A stretch of DNA of 64,000 bases from Bifidobacterium goeldii (GTDB taxonomy: Bacteria > Actinomycetota > Actinomycetes > Actinomycetales > Bifidobacteriaceae): positions 744,001 through 808,000 of the forward strand of contig NZ_QXGL01000001.1 in the NCBI RefSeq assembly GCF_003951095.1, written 5' to 3'. The notes beneath the pieces were generated by a model that was not told the origin of the DNA, made no database searches, and was given only the letters and a program-made list of their open reading frames with translations. Position numbers and translations under genes: made by a program. Shown here one piece after another: positions 23,719 through 33,188 of this stretch (positions are counted from its first letter, which is position 1; the number at the start of each line of letters is the position of its first letter).

Positions 23719-25470
23719 TTAATAAATAAACAATCCCCAAAACGCGAAGACAAGTAGCACACCGAACATGGCAGCAGCAGTCACCCAAAACAGTACGCGG
23801 CCAAGACGAGTGGAAGCGAGTACTGGTTCGCGGCCAGTGACCACGGCGCGAATAGAACCTTTGCGCGGAGGCCAGCTGATCATGCCTCGCATTGAGGCGA
23901 CTTCAATCAATCGGGCGAACACACGCGACCAAGCCCAAACCACCAGCGTGCACACTACTTGAATAACCGGCCAACTCCAATAAATCAGCCCAGGATTCTC
24001 GTCAGGCGCACCACCCCATGCGAGCTTGATGACCGCGATAACTACTTGGCCAATGCCCGCAGCAAACAGCACAAGCGTTGCCAGCGTGGTGATCGTCAGG
24101 GTCAACAGTTGGCTGCCGAATCCGTGCGAGAAACCAAGCGCGCCATGCTGTTTAAGCGCACCATGCTGTTTAAGCGCACCATGCTGTTTGCGCCAACGCA
24201 ATCGGATCGTACGCCCCAACGCCACCATTGAGACAATGAGCGCCGCACACAACATAATGAGCATAAACACATGCACGATCAGACCGTACACCGTCAGCCC
24301 TCGCATGGCATGTAGGTCTTTGGGCACGGTGATTGATTGGTAGAGTTTGACGCCAGCCACGCGTTCGCTGGTTTGTTGTAGCCCATGAACGGTGCCCACT
24401 GCCCAATCGATAAGATCAGTGACATATCGATCAGCAAGCGGCGTTCCCGTTTCGGATTCGTCGCCCAAACGCAGCACATGGTTGGCTACCGGGTAGCTGC
24501 GTATCGTCATATCCCAGTTACCGGCCTGATGCGCCATGTGCAGCATGGCTTCAGTACCTTCAACTTGCGCGGTCATTACATCTTTTGAACCATATGCTAC
24601 GAACGTGGGAATGGAATAGGCCTGTGGGTCGAGCGTATTGATGTCAAGATTAGTTAAGCCAAACAAGTCGCTGTCGGCACTAAATACGCGGCGTACCAGC
24701 GACTGATATCCCTCATTAGCCCCCACCAATGTGAAGTCTTGAGTAACAAAGAATCCCAATGATTGTCGCGGCGAATACACCATGGGGCTTAACAGGATTT
24801 GGAAGGCGACGTTATGGTCAATATCCAGTAAATACGATGACACCCACGTCGACTCGCTTGTCGCATAAATACCAACCTTGGCATCATCAACTTCAGGTAG
24901 ATCACGCAACAGATTAATGACCTGGTCGTATACGCGCGCGGAAGCTGGATAGTCGCGGTCTATATCACTGGTAGACCATGCTGGTTTATCCAATACTGCA
25001 GTCACAAATCCAGCTGAAGCCATTGATTGTGCCACATCGCCAAACGAATTCTGTGCGGTGCCATAGCCCGCACCATGCATAAACACCACGCCTGGCAGCT
25101 GCTCCCCCGCGCCAACAGGCTGACGAATAAGCACATGCACGCGCTGAACTTCACCAGTGGACGGGCGTTTCGCGTGAATCCACACCGAGCGTTCAACCAC
25201 CTCATAACTGCCCAGCGATGGCAATGCAAGCCCATCAGGATTATCAAAAGTGACTTGCGTATCTGCAGATAAGGTGGCAATGGTTTGACCAGTCGGCTCA
25301 TTATTCCACGGCACTGCGGTTGCATTCGATACGAATACGAGTATGCCCATCAGAATAATGAATATCGGCAAGCTCAGCATCAAACGTCGCCCGCGGCTCC
25401 ACGGGCGCGCGCTCGATGGCGAAGTTGCCGCGCCAGTAGTCGACTGGTCCGTTGTCATCGACTGGCTCAT
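23719..25470 (-). CDS. Membrane-anchored alpha/beta-hydrolase
   Basis: Protein of 583 residues. A membrane segment near residues 31-49 ([18 protein letters not shown]) is followed by an extracytoplasmic hydrolase-like domain with V-F-M-H-G-A-G-Y-G (oxyanion region) and G-I-Y-A-T-S-E-S at the nucleophile-elbow position, then three or more membrane segments in the last 200 residues. An in-frame 18-base repeat adds (K-Q-H-G-A-L)x3 in a cytoplasmic loop. The first codon overlaps the ispG stop (ATGA), so it is translationally coupled to the isoprenoid gene. The substrate is unknown; a role in envelope lipid or peptide turnover is only a guess. Confidence 0.8.
   Translation of the reverse strand: MSQSMTTDQSTTGAATSPSSARPWSRGRRLMLSLPIFIILMGILVFVSNATAVPWNNEPTGQTIATLSADTQVTFDNPDGLALPSLGSYEVVERSVWIHAKRPSTGEVQRVHVLIRQPVGAGEQLPGVVFMHGAGYGTAQNSFGDVAQSMASAGFVTAVLDKPAWSTSDIDRDYPASARVYDQVINLLRDLPEVDDAKVGIYATSESTWVSSYLLDIDHNVAFQILLSPMVYSPRQSLGFFVTQDFTLVGANEGYQSLVRRVFSADSDLFGLTNLDINTLDPQAYSIPTFVAYGSKDVMTAQVEGTEAMLHMAHQAGNWDMTIRSYPVANHVLRLGDESETGTPLADRYVTDLIDWAVGTVHGLQQTSERVAGVKLYQSITVPKDLHAMRGLTVYGLIVHVFMLIMLCAALIVSMVALGRTIRLRWRKQHGALKQHGALKQHGALGFSHGFGSQLLTLTITTLATLVLFAAGIGQVVIAVIKLAWGGAPDENPGLIYWSWPVIQVVCTLVVWAWSRVFARLIEVASMRGMISWPPRKGSIRAVVTGREPVLASTRLGRVLFWVTAAAMFGVLLVFAFWGLFIY
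24137..24190. repeat. 18-bp tandem repeat inside the hydrolase gene
   Basis: The unit GCGCACCATGCTGTTTAA occurs about three times in a row (the first and last copies imperfect). Being a multiple of three it keeps the frame and encodes K-Q-H-G-A-L repeats on the minus strand. Copy number may vary between strains by slippage. Confidence 0.85.
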
Positions 25471-26681
25471 GCAGCCCTATTCGGGTGCTGAATGGGAATA
25501 ACCACCGGACCGGTAGCACCCGCTGGCACTTCACCGTTCGCTTCCATATTCGCCGCAATATCGTTAGCGATATCCAGTAGTGTTTCGACGATCTGATCTT
25601 CAGGAACTGTTTTAATGACCTTGCCCTTGATGAAGATCTGCCCCTTGCCGTTGCCGGAAGCTACGCCAAGATCCGCTTCGCGCGCCTCACCTGGACCGTT
25701 CACAATGCAGCCCATGACAGCCACGCGAATCGGTGCCGTAATATCTTTCAATCCTTCAGTTACCGCAGTAGCGAGCTGAATCACATCAACCTGCGCACGC
25801 CCGCAGCTCGGGCAGGAAATAATATCGAACTTACGCGGGCGCAATCCCATGTATTCGAGCAGTTTGCAGCCGACTTTTACTTCTTCAACTGGCGGTGCTG
25901 ACAGTGACACACGAATCGTGTCACCAATACCCTCGGCCAAAAGCGCGCCAAATGCGAGGCAGGATTTGATCGTGCCCTGCCATGCGGGGCCAGCCTCGGT
26001 AACACCCAAGTGCAGTGGCCAATCACCTTTAGAGGCGAGCAGACGGTACGTTTGCACCATCGTGATCACATCGTGATGCTTGACGGAAATCTTGAAATCG
26101 TGGAAGCCAACATCTTCGAACATGTGCGCTTCCTTCAATGCGGAAGCAACCAGCGCTTCAGGAGTCGGACCGCCATACTTGGCGTACAAATCCTTATCTA
26201 GCGAGCCCGCGTTGACGCCAATGCGCAGAGAAATACCCGCGTCCGTAGCCGCTTTGCAAATATCAGGTCCAACCTGATCGAATTTGCGAATATTGCCAGG
26301 ATTGACGCGCACAGCCGCGCAACCAGCATCGATAGCTTGGAACACATACTTGGACTGGAAGTGAATGTCAGCGATTACCGGAATCGGCGACTTGCGCACA
26401 ATCTCAGGCAGTGCGTCAGCATCATCCTGACTGGGCACGGCAACACGCACAATATCGCAACCGGCGGCAGTCAGCTCTGCGATTTGCTGAAGCGTGGCAG
26501 GCACATTAGCCGTGAGCGTATTAGTCATCGACTGCACAGAAATAGGCGCTCCACCACCCACTGGCACTGGACCGACCATAATACGGCGCGACTTGCGGCG
26601 CGGGTGCAGTGGCGATTCACTGGTCAGCGTCACTGGGTCGCCGGTCTTGCGGAACGGTTTGTCAACAGTGTTCAGGCTCAT
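25467..26681 (-). CDS. ispG: 4-hydroxy-3-methylbut-2-enyl diphosphate synthase
   Basis: Protein of 404 residues. The TIM-barrel half has [15 protein letters not shown], and the C-terminal iron-sulfur half has I-S-C-P-S-C-G-R and [10 protein letters not shown] with the cluster cysteines and the conserved Glu. It catalyses the penultimate step of the MEP pathway (MEcPP to HMBPP). Start M-S-L-N-T at 26681 has AAGGAAAG upstream. It follows dxr on the same strand by 54 bases and overlaps the next gene by four bases. Confidence 0.97.
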   Translation of the reverse strand: MSLNTVDKPFRKTGDPVTLTSESPLHPRRKSRRIMVGPVPVGGGAPISVQSMTNTLTANVPATLQQIAELTAAGCDIVRVAVPSQDDADALPEIVRKSPIPVIADIHFQSKYVFQAIDAGCAAVRVNPGNIRKFDQVGPDICKAATDAGISLRIGVNAGSLDKDLYAKYGGPTPEALVASALKEAHMFEDVGFHDFKISVKHHDVITMVQTYRLLASKGDWPLHLGVTEAGPAWQGTIKSCLAFGALLAEGIGDTIRVSLSAPPVEEVKVGCKLLEYMGLRPRKFDIISCPSCGRAQVDVIQLATAVTEGLKDITAPIRVAVMGCIVNGPGEAREADLGVASGNGKGQIFIKGKVIKTVPEDQIVETLLDIANDIAANMEANGEVPAGATGPVVIPIQHPNRAA

Positions 26682-26735
26682 GTCTTTCCTTTTCCACGTG
26701 ACAGCCCGCACGTGAAGATAGCTACTGTTTGTGTC

Positions 26736-27926
26736 TCAAATCGTCTTGTTTATCAGATCATCGGCGCGATGACGTGCTTCAAGCTCGACTTGACTCATTT
26801 CCTCCACGGATGCGAACAGTGGATCGCCGCGTAGCTCGGCATCCATCTGGTCAAGCACGGCTTTAACCGTGTCAACGATACCGAGGTATGTAAGGCGGTG
26901 ATCAAGGAACGCGTGCACTGCCTGCTCATTGGCCGCGTTGAGTACTGCCGTGTGCTTTTCGGAAGCAGCAAGGCACTGGCGGGCGAGCGAGACCGCAGGG
27001 AACGCTTCGTCATCTAACGGTTCGAACGTCCATGTGGCAGCTTGTGTCCAATCGCAGGCAGCAGCAACATTATCCAGACGTTCAGGAGCCGATAGGCCGA
27101 GCGCGATCGGCAGGCGCATGTCTGGCGGGGAGGCTTGGCAAATCGTTGCACCGTCGCAGAATTCAACCATCGAATGGACGATGGACTGCGGGTGCACGGT
27201 TACCTCAATGCGTTCCGGCGGCACATCAAACAGTCGGCTCGCCTCGATCACTTCAAGACCCTTGTTCATCAGCGTGGACGAGTTAATCGTCACCACAGGG
27301 CCCATATGCCACGTTGGATGATTCAACGCTTGTTCTGGCGTGATATTGGTCATATCCGCGCGTGTACGCCCACGGAACGGACCGCCAGACGCGGTCACAA
27401 TGAGCTTGGCAACTTCCCCATGTGTGCCAGAGCGTAGTGACTGCCAGATCGCGGAATGTTCCGAATCAACAGGATTGATCTGGTCATCACGCACTTGAGC
27501 GCTAAAGAGTAAGTGACCGCCAGCTACAACGGATTCTTTATTCGCTAGTGCAAGCTGCGAGCCAGCTTTAAGTGCTGCGATTGACGGTTCAAGGCCAATT
27601 GACCCGGTGATGCCATTGAGCACCACACCGGCACCGCTGCCAGCCATGCCAATAACGGCTTGCGGGCCAGCTTGTATTTGCGTATAGGGAGCGCCGGCGT
27701 CATCGAGCGCACGACGCAGCGCGGGTACCGCGTCAACATTCCATACGGCGACCTGCGGCACGCGGAAGCGCACAACCTGCTGGGCGAGCAGTTCCACGTG
27801 GGCTCCTCCAGCAGCTAAACCGGTGACGGTGAAGCGTTCTGGATGGCGTGAAATAACATCAAGTCCTTGTGTGCCGATCGACCCGGTCGATCCGAGGACG
27901 ACGACCGTTTCGTTGCGCTGACTCAT
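26736..27926 (-). CDS. dxr: 1-deoxy-D-xylulose 5-phosphate reductoisomerase
   Basis: Protein of 396 residues. V-V-V-L-G-S-T-G-S-I-G-T-Q is the NADPH-binding motif; L-A-N-K-E-S-V-V, V-D-S-E-H-S-A-I and T-A-S-G-G-P-F-R are the conserved catalytic and metal-binding segments; H-P-T-W-x-M-G is present. It converts DXP to MEP, the committed step of the non-mevalonate isoprenoid pathway. First gene of the dxr-ispG-hydrolase run; AAGGAG lies about 14 bases before the ATG. Confidence 0.97.
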   Translation of the reverse strand: MSQRNETVVVLGSTGSIGTQGLDVISRHPERFTVTGLAAGGAHVELLAQQVVRFRVPQVAVWNVDAVPALRRALDDAGAPYTQIQAGPQAVIGMAGSGAGVVLNGITGSIGLEPSIAALKAGSQLALANKESVVAGGHLLFSAQVRDDQINPVDSEHSAIWQSLRSGTHGEVAKLIVTASGGPFRGRTRADMTNITPEQALNHPTWHMGPVVTINSSTLMNKGLEVIEASRLFDVPPERIEVTVHPQSIVHSMVEFCDGATICQASPPDMRLPIALGLSAPERLDNVAAACDWTQAATWTFEPLDDEAFPAVSLARQCLAASEKHTAVLNAANEQAVHAFLDHRLTYLGIVDTVKAVLDQMDAELRGDPLFASVEEMSQVELEARHRADDLINKTI

Positions 27927-27989
27927 CGCTTGTTGCTCAGCTCCTTACCGTATGAATATCGATTGTGAATAATGGCTGAACGGTGATGT

Positions 27990-29564
27990 TCAGTCCTTCT
28001 TCGGCGTGGTGGAATCGTTCTCTTCCGTTGTGTTAAGCGTGGGGAACGAAAGATCAGGAATATCAAAGCTCATGCTTACCGCTGGATCGAAGTAGAGGTT
28101 CGGGAAGGAACTGTTCGGATCCTCATTGTGCTTTGCAGCGGTTGAAGAACCAGTGGAAGGCTCCTGCGGATGCGTAGGAACGTTGAGCGGAATGGACTGC
28201 GTGACGCGTGCCTGTGGAGCTGCAGACGTGCTGTCGGCTCCTGCAGCGGCAGTGTCAGCCGCGTCAGCGCTTGCAAGAGGCTGCACGACTGGCTGGATAA
28301 CCGGCTTAGGAATTGAACCGGTACGGCGCTGCGGCTTAGCTGCTGGCGCAAACGAGACCGGCATTGTTTCAGGCGCTGGCGCAGACTGCGGCTGGTCAAA
28401 CAGTGGCATTGCGGGCTGCGACTGCGGTGCAACAGGGGCAGCTGGCTCTGCGAATACTGCCGGAGCGGCAGGCGCGGCTGGAGCGGCAGGAGTAGCCGAA
28501 ACAGCTGGCGCGAACGATGGCAGTTGCGGCTCATCAGCCTGACCCGCAAGGCGAGACAGTGCAGCAAGCGATGCGTCACCGTTGGATGCTGCCGTATCTG
28601 CTACCACAGGCTGTGGCGGCACAGACTGCGCCACTACGGGCTGCGGTGCAGGCGGAACCGGTGCTGCGGCAGGTGCGGCTGCCGGCGCTGGAGTTGTGTC
28701 AGCAGCGGCAGTCGTGGCTGCGGCAGAAGTGAAGAGTGCAGCCTCTGCCTCGTGCAGTTCGCTGAAGGATGGATTGTCATCAGGCTGTGCGATCGGAGCT
28801 GCCGGAACATCAGACTGCGCGGACGCATACGCGTCGCCGTCGCCAAACAGCGGGGTCACTGAAGAAGCAGATCGTGGCGTTGCTGCCGCAGTTGCGGTCG
28901 CAGTCGAAGACTCCGAAGACGCGCCAATGTAGTCAGCAACACGCGCAAAAGACTCTAGACGGCTGAGCAGCTGCACGCACACGTTGAGATAAAAATCAAC
29001 TTGACGCTCGTCATAACCGCGCTTGCCTTTGCGCTGGGTGAAAATCACATTGGCAACAGACGTGGAATTGACGTCAGCGAGTTTCTTAGCGGTCTGATCG
29101 TCAATATCTTCCGCGCCCAAACCCAACGATGCTTTGTCGATAATCTGATCAATGATTCGATCGACTTGCTTGCGATCATATGAAGGCCTGCTATCGCGGC
29201 CACGCGCAAAACGCTCCCCGAGTCCACGGCTAGCGTGATCGCACACTTGACGGTACAGCTCCTCGGTACGAGCCTTCCATGCAACGCGGCCGTGATCGGT
29301 AATTTCGCGCGTTGTTTGCTGATCCACTACTGCCTGTTCGAGGCGAGCCAGCGCCGCATCCACCTGCGCAATGTCATAGCCACCCTTGGCGAGGTCGAAC
29401 GACACGTTTTGAATATCCTGCTGGGTTAAGCTGTCATCTTCGCTTTCATACAGCGTGTGTGCCCGGTCAAGAAAGGCGTCCACCTGAGCGGGATCGTAAC
29501 CCCACTTGCGCTTACCGACGCGCGCAATCCCCGCGCCTTTCGCTTCTGCGTCCTTCTGCGCCAT
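27990..29564 (-). CDS. DivIVA-domain protein with four Y-D-x-x-Q-V-D repeats
   Basis: Protein of 524 residues, AGGAGG upstream of the ATG. The motif G-Y-D-x-x-Q-V-D (the membrane-binding signature at the start of DivIVA domains) occurs four times: around Tyr23, Tyr63, Tyr129 (S-Y-D-R-K-Q-V-D) and Tyr184, each followed by a short helix. The C-terminal half is a low-complexity Ala/Pro/Gln-rich tail, and there is no long coiled coil as in true DivIVA/Wag31. It may be a polar or septal scaffold in the cell-division or cell-wall machinery; that role is inferred from the motif. No partner is adjacent apart from the dxr run 63 bases downstream. Confidence 0.75.
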   Translation of the reverse strand: MAQKDAEAKGAGIARVGKRKWGYDPAQVDAFLDRAHTLYESEDDSLTQQDIQNVSFDLAKGGYDIAQVDAALARLEQAVVDQQTTREITDHGRVAWKARTEELYRQVCDHASRGLGERFARGRDSRPSYDRKQVDRIIDQIIDKASLGLGAEDIDDQTAKKLADVNSTSVANVIFTQRKGKRGYDERQVDFYLNVCVQLLSRLESFARVADYIGASSESSTATATAAATPRSASSVTPLFGDGDAYASAQSDVPAAPIAQPDDNPSFSELHEAEAALFTSAAATTAAADTTPAPAAAPAAAPVPPAPQPVVAQSVPPQPVVADTAASNGDASLAALSRLAGQADEPQLPSFAPAVSATPAAPAAPAAPAVFAEPAAPVAPQSQPAMPLFDQPQSAPAPETMPVSFAPAAKPQRRTGSIPKPVIQPVVQPLASADAADTAAAGADSTSAAPQARVTQSIPLNVPTHPQEPSTGSSTAAKHNEDPNSSFPNLYFDPAVSMSFDIPDLSFPTLNTTEENDSTTPKKD

Positions 29565-29737
29565 TGGTTACCGACCTCCTAGGATTGTTGTACTGGCATT
29601 CACTTTACGTGAGCGTTGCGACGCGACCGGCCTGCGATTCCTTTCTGGCCTTAAGACACGCCCCCACAACAGTGTGGACTCGCCGATGCACGCCTTAATA
29701 CGGACCATACGCTACAGTGTATGACTGCACACGTTGC

Positions 29738-29811
29738 GGGCAATTAGCTCAGTTGGTTAGAGCGCCACCTTTACACGGTGGATGTCAGGGGTTCGAGTCC
29801 CTTATTGCCCA
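29738..29811 (+). tRNA. tRNA-Val (anticodon TAC)
   Basis: Cloverleaf read by eye: acceptor GGGCAAT (29738-29744) with ATTGCCC (29804-29810) and discriminator A; D-arm TAGCTCAGTTGGTTAGAGC; anticodon stem CCACC/GGTGG with loop TTTACAC, anticodon TAC; T-arm with GGTTCGAGTCC. The CCA end is not fully encoded (A-CC-T follows). It lies in the 475-base gap between divergent and convergent genes. Confidence 0.95.
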
Positions 29812-29959
29812 CCTTGTTCAACTTTCAACACTTTGCACTATCGTCGCAATATTGTCATTTCGTTACCGCTGATCTGTCACTGCTGTGTTTTTCAGCGATC
29901 AGCTCTCAGCAATCAGTGCACAAGCAAGCGCAGTTGTTCAGCCGTTTAGGCATAACGCA

Positions 29960-30001
29960 ATGCCAGCGATACCACATGTAACTATCTGATATCGCTGGCA
30001 T
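29960..30001. terminator. Hairpin downstream of the DUF3052 gene
   Basis: ATGCCAGCGATA (29960-29971) pairs exactly with TATCGCTGGCAT (29990-30001). It sits 38 bases beyond the stop of the minus-strand gene at 30040 and could terminate it, though no T-run is seen on either side. Confidence 0.5.
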
Positions 30002-30039
30002 ATAACAATGTGTTAGCGGTAGTGACTTACCTTAAGCCC

Positions 30040-30465
30040 TCAGCGGCCTTTACCAAAGGCGCGCAGGCGAATACCGTTCCAATCTGGCCCAACGGTCAGT
30101 GGAGTTGCAGCATTCATGCCAGCGGTCTTAGCTGCGGACTGTACGGTGCTCGAGCTCGCCGCTCCCGGGCGACCGGGCTTTGGCGTCAACACCCACAGCG
30201 GGCCATCATCGCCCAGTACGGAGTAAGCGTCCACGATGGTGTCGGACAGTTCATCCTCATCATCGCCGTCGCGCCACCAAATGATTACGCCGTCAACAGC
30301 GGAATCATAATCCTCGTCGACTAGGTCCTCACCAGTTAGATCTTCAATTTTGGCGCGGATTGAATCGTCGACGTCATCATCCCACAGCCATTCCTGCACG
30401 ATGTCGCCGGGTTCGAATCCGAATTCTTCACCATTCTGTGATGCCGTTTCATTCACGGTGAACAC
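30040..30465 (-). CDS. DUF3052 family protein
   Basis: Small acidic protein of 141 residues with G-F-E-P-G-D-I-V-Q-E-W-L-W-D-D-D-V-D and D-G-V-I-I-W-W-R-D-G-D, hallmarks of DUF3052, a family confined to actinobacteria. Function is not established. The frame opens with GTG at 30465 (V-N-E-T four codons later is an alternative GTG); no strong ribosome site is visible. It is monocistronic, between tRNA-Val and the S16 protease gene. Confidence 0.85.
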   Translation of the reverse strand: MFTVNETASQNGEEFGFEPGDIVQEWLWDDDVDDSIRAKIEDLTGEDLVDEDYDSAVDGVIIWWRDGDDEDELSDTIVDAYSVLGDDGPLWVLTPKPGRPGAASSSTVQSAAKTAGMNAATPLTVGPDWNGIRLRAFGKGR

Positions 30466-30537
30466 ATTACCAAAACGTATGGCGCGACGACGTTAACACA
30501 CCGTGTCCTTGGGATTTTTTTCATGCAAAACGCGTCA

Positions 30538-31467
30538 TCACTGCTTGACAGTGCACCCAGACAAGGTACCCCCCTTGCCTTCGCCAATAGCAACCAGCGC
30601 CTGATACGCCTCATCTAGCGTCGATACTTTCACGACGTGAAGTCCATCAGGCACATGTCCAACTACTTCGTCGCAGTTTGATTCGGGGGCAATAAACCAC
30701 TGTGCGCCGTCACGTTTCGCGCCAATCATTTTCAGTCGAATACCACCGATTGCACCGACTTTGCCCTTGGCGTTCATCGTTCCTGTACCGGCGATGATCT
30801 TGCCGCCTGTTTCGTCTGCTTCGGTGAGCTTGTCGATGACGCCAAGCGCATACATCATGCCTGCGGATGGGCCGCCAATATCGTCGACGTGCATGCTGAC
30901 CTTCACGTCTTCTACGTCCATGCCTTGCTGAGCGAGGAACGCGAGCGCGGCTTTGGCTGCAGCGTTCTCGGAAGCGCTCATTTGTTGAGCGGATTTGTTG
31001 GCGTATTCTTCACTGGTTTGCCCTACTGGTACGACGGCTTCGCGCGGCATCACTGTTTGTTGTGGGTCAAGCCAAGCCCACATTGCTTGCGCGTTGGTCA
31101 CTGGATAGCCGGGTACGCCGGAAGCGTTCACGGTGGTGAGCAGCAGCTTGCCGGAGGTGGGTTGCGTGTCTGCGCCGGTAATTGCGATGACTGATTTGCC
31201 GCCAGTCTTGCCTAATACGTCTTGCGTCGGCCCTGGTCCTTCTACCACGTACGCGCTGGGCATCACCATGACTGCGGCGCATAATGCTACAGCGATTGCG
31301 CCAGCGAAATAGCGCAGTGTGTGCGATGAGAAGTATGCATGTGCGCGAGCGCGCAGACTGTTAGTTGATGGTTCATTACCGTCTGGCTGCCCTGGCTGAA
31401 CACTTTGGTGTTGTGCCATGTCACCGTGTAATGCGCTGTGCGCGTGAAGTTGGCGTTTCGACTGCAT
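30538..31467 (-). CDS. Membrane-anchored S16 (Lon-type) serine protease, YlbL-like
   Basis: Protein of 309 residues. One membrane segment (Y-F-A-G-A-I-A-V-A-L-C-A-A-V-M-V-M, about residues 53-70) is followed by a PDZ-like stretch and a Lon proteolytic domain: G-G-P-S-A-G-M-M-Y-A-L with the catalytic Ser, and I-A-G-T-G-T-M...G-K-V-G-A-I-G-G-I-R-L-K with the partner Lys downstream. It lacks the AAA+ domain of Lon. It should act at the outer face of the membrane; substrates are unknown. Start M-Q-S-K at 31467 has GGGAGG ten bases upstream. Divergent from the zincin-like gene with a 61-base shared promoter region. Confidence 0.88.
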   Translation of the reverse strand: MQSKRQLHAHSALHGDMAQHQSVQPGQPDGNEPSTNSLRARAHAYFSSHTLRYFAGAIAVALCAAVMVMPSAYVVEGPGPTQDVLGKTGGKSVIAITGADTQPTSGKLLLTTVNASGVPGYPVTNAQAMWAWLDPQQTVMPREAVVPVGQTSEEYANKSAQQMSASENAAAKAALAFLAQQGMDVEDVKVSMHVDDIGGPSAGMMYALGVIDKLTEADETGGKIIAGTGTMNAKGKVGAIGGIRLKMIGAKRDGAQWFIAPESNCDEVVGHVPDGLHVVKVSTLDEAYQALVAIGEGKGGTLSGCTVKQ

Positions 31468-31528
31468 ATTCGGCATACCTCCCATAATATGGAATCAACT
31501 GACGTTAACACATAAGGCGGGGAACACC

Positions 31529-33085
31529 ATGGATGAGAACGCGATGCGGCAGTGGTTTATCGACTGCTTCGGACCGGTGCAGGGTGAGATGGCGTGGAAT
31601 CAGCTTTCTGAGCTACCGCCTGAGATTCGCGAACAATTGATGAGTCAGGATGTGAGTAAGCTACCGAAGCCTGCTGAAGTGCAAGCGCTTATGCAGGCGT
31701 TTACTACCGGCGGTTTGAACACGGTTGGCGACATGCAACGCACTGTTGATTCTGGGCCTATCAATGTAAAGCTTGCGAAGTCGCTGGCGTTGCAGAAAGC
31801 GAATGCTGATGGCTCGCAGACTGTGGTGAACGCGCAGGCTGCTGATTTGACGCGTCGCGCTATGAGTGAAGCGAATTTGTGGCTGGATACTGCATGCCAA
31901 TTCGATCCCGCTCCGGGTGAGCCGGAAACGTTGACGCGCGCGGGTTGGGTTGACAAGACGCTGGATGCGTGGGCGCAGTTTGCAGCTCCGGTTGCACAGT
32001 CGATGAATGATGCGTTGGCGTCGGTGATTGCTGACCGTTTGGGTGACTCGTTTGGCGGCGAAGTGACTGGCATGTTTGCTGGCCCTGTGCCGATTCCAAT
32101 TCCTGATGGTATGAAGAACCCTGCGCAGATGATTCGCTTGCTGGGCAATACATCGTTCTCTATGCAGCTTGGTTATGCTGCTGGTGATTTGTCGCGTGAA
32201 GTGAATGGCGGTTTTGATCAGGGTATTGCCTTGTTGAAGAATCCGGCCGGCGCGCTGATTGCGCAGAATATTGCCGAATATGCGCAATCGTTGGATATTC
32301 CGGTGGCTGAAGTGACGGCATTTTTGGCATTGCGTGAAGTGGCGCATGCGCGTCTGTTTGCTGCAGTGCCGTGGCTGATGCCTCGTTTTGAAGCGTTGAT
32401 TGGCAAGTATGCGCGCGGTATCACTATTGATCTTGACGCGATGGAGGAGCAGTTGCGTGATGCTGCTGCGATGGATCCTGAGTCGATTTCTGATGCGGTG
32501 AATCTTACGAAGGTTGGTATTCCGGATACGCCGGAGCAGAAGGCTGCATTGGCATCGTTGGAGACGATGTTGGCGCTGGTTGAAGGCTGGGTTGATTGCG
32601 TAACGTGGCGTGCCGGCATGGCACACATTCCGCATATTGAGCAGCTTCGTGAGATGATGCGTCGTAAGCGTGCGGTTGGAGGCCCTGCTGAGCGTACGTT
32701 CGAGTCCCTGCTGGGTATGCAGCTGCGTCCGAAGCGTATGCGTGAAGCGGCAGCTTTGTGGGAGCGGATTACCAGCGCGGATGGTATTGAAGCGCGTGAC
32801 GCAAAGTGGTCTCATCCTGATCTGCTGCCTGCACTGCCGGCCGAGGAGACCGCGCAGGATGGTACATCAGCAGCTTCGATTGATCATCCTGCTTCTGGAA
32901 CTGACGCATCTGGCGCAGGCGCGTCCAACAGTGCGCAGGATGCTACCGGTTCGACGATCGACTGGGATGCTGAGCTCAGCAAGCTACTTGATGAAGACGG
33001 CGGCGATGGGAACAACGGCGACGCAGATAACGGCAATGAGTCTGCGCCCGACTCCCCCGATACGCCTCATCCGGATGCTGCATAG
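31529..33085 (+). CDS. Zincin-like putative hydrolase (DUF2342 family)
   Basis: Protein of 518 residues. The F-L-A-L-R-E-V-A-H-A-R-L-F...V-P-W-L segment and the helical N-terminal half fit the actinobacterial putative-hydrolase branch of the zincin_2/DUF2342 family. The usual H-E-x-x-H zinc motif reads Arg269-Glu270-Val-Ala-His273, so the first zinc ligand is replaced by Arg; zinc-dependent catalysis is doubtful. The last 80 residues are low-complexity acidic (D-G-G-D-G-N-N-G-D). No signal peptide. Conserved next to the UvrD2-like helicase in actinobacteria; function unknown. Confidence 0.8.
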   Translation: MDENAMRQWFIDCFGPVQGEMAWNQLSELPPEIREQLMSQDVSKLPKPAEVQALMQAFTTGGLNTVGDMQRTVDSGPINVKLAKSLALQKANADGSQTVVNAQAADLTRRAMSEANLWLDTACQFDPAPGEPETLTRAGWVDKTLDAWAQFAAPVAQSMNDALASVIADRLGDSFGGEVTGMFAGPVPIPIPDGMKNPAQMIRLLGNTSFSMQLGYAAGDLSREVNGGFDQGIALLKNPAGALIAQNIAEYAQSLDIPVAEVTAFLALREVAHARLFAAVPWLMPRFEALIGKYARGITIDLDAMEEQLRDAAAMDPESISDAVNLTKVGIPDTPEQKAALASLETMLALVEGWVDCVTWRAGMAHIPHIEQLREMMRRKRAVGGPAERTFESLLGMQLRPKRMREAAALWERITSADGIEARDAKWSHPDLLPALPAEETAQDGTSAASIDHPASGTDASGAGASNSAQDATGSTIDWDAELSKLLDEDGGDGNNGDADNGNESAPDSPDTPHPDAA

Positions 33086-33124
33086 TTGGCATAACTAGAG
33101 CATCAACAGTTGCGCGAACAATAC

Positions 33125-33166
33125 GAACGCCTTCGCTTCAGCACACTCACTGAAGCGAAGGCGTTC
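33125..33166. terminator. Bidirectional terminator between convergent genes
   Basis: GAACGCCTTCGCTTCAG (33125-33141) pairs perfectly with CTGAAGCGAAGGCGTTC (33150-33166), loop 8 bases, followed by TCGGTTTT. It separates the zincin-like gene from the convergent helicase gene. Confidence 0.85.
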
Positions 33167-33188
33167 TCGGTTTTGCACAACAACTCAA

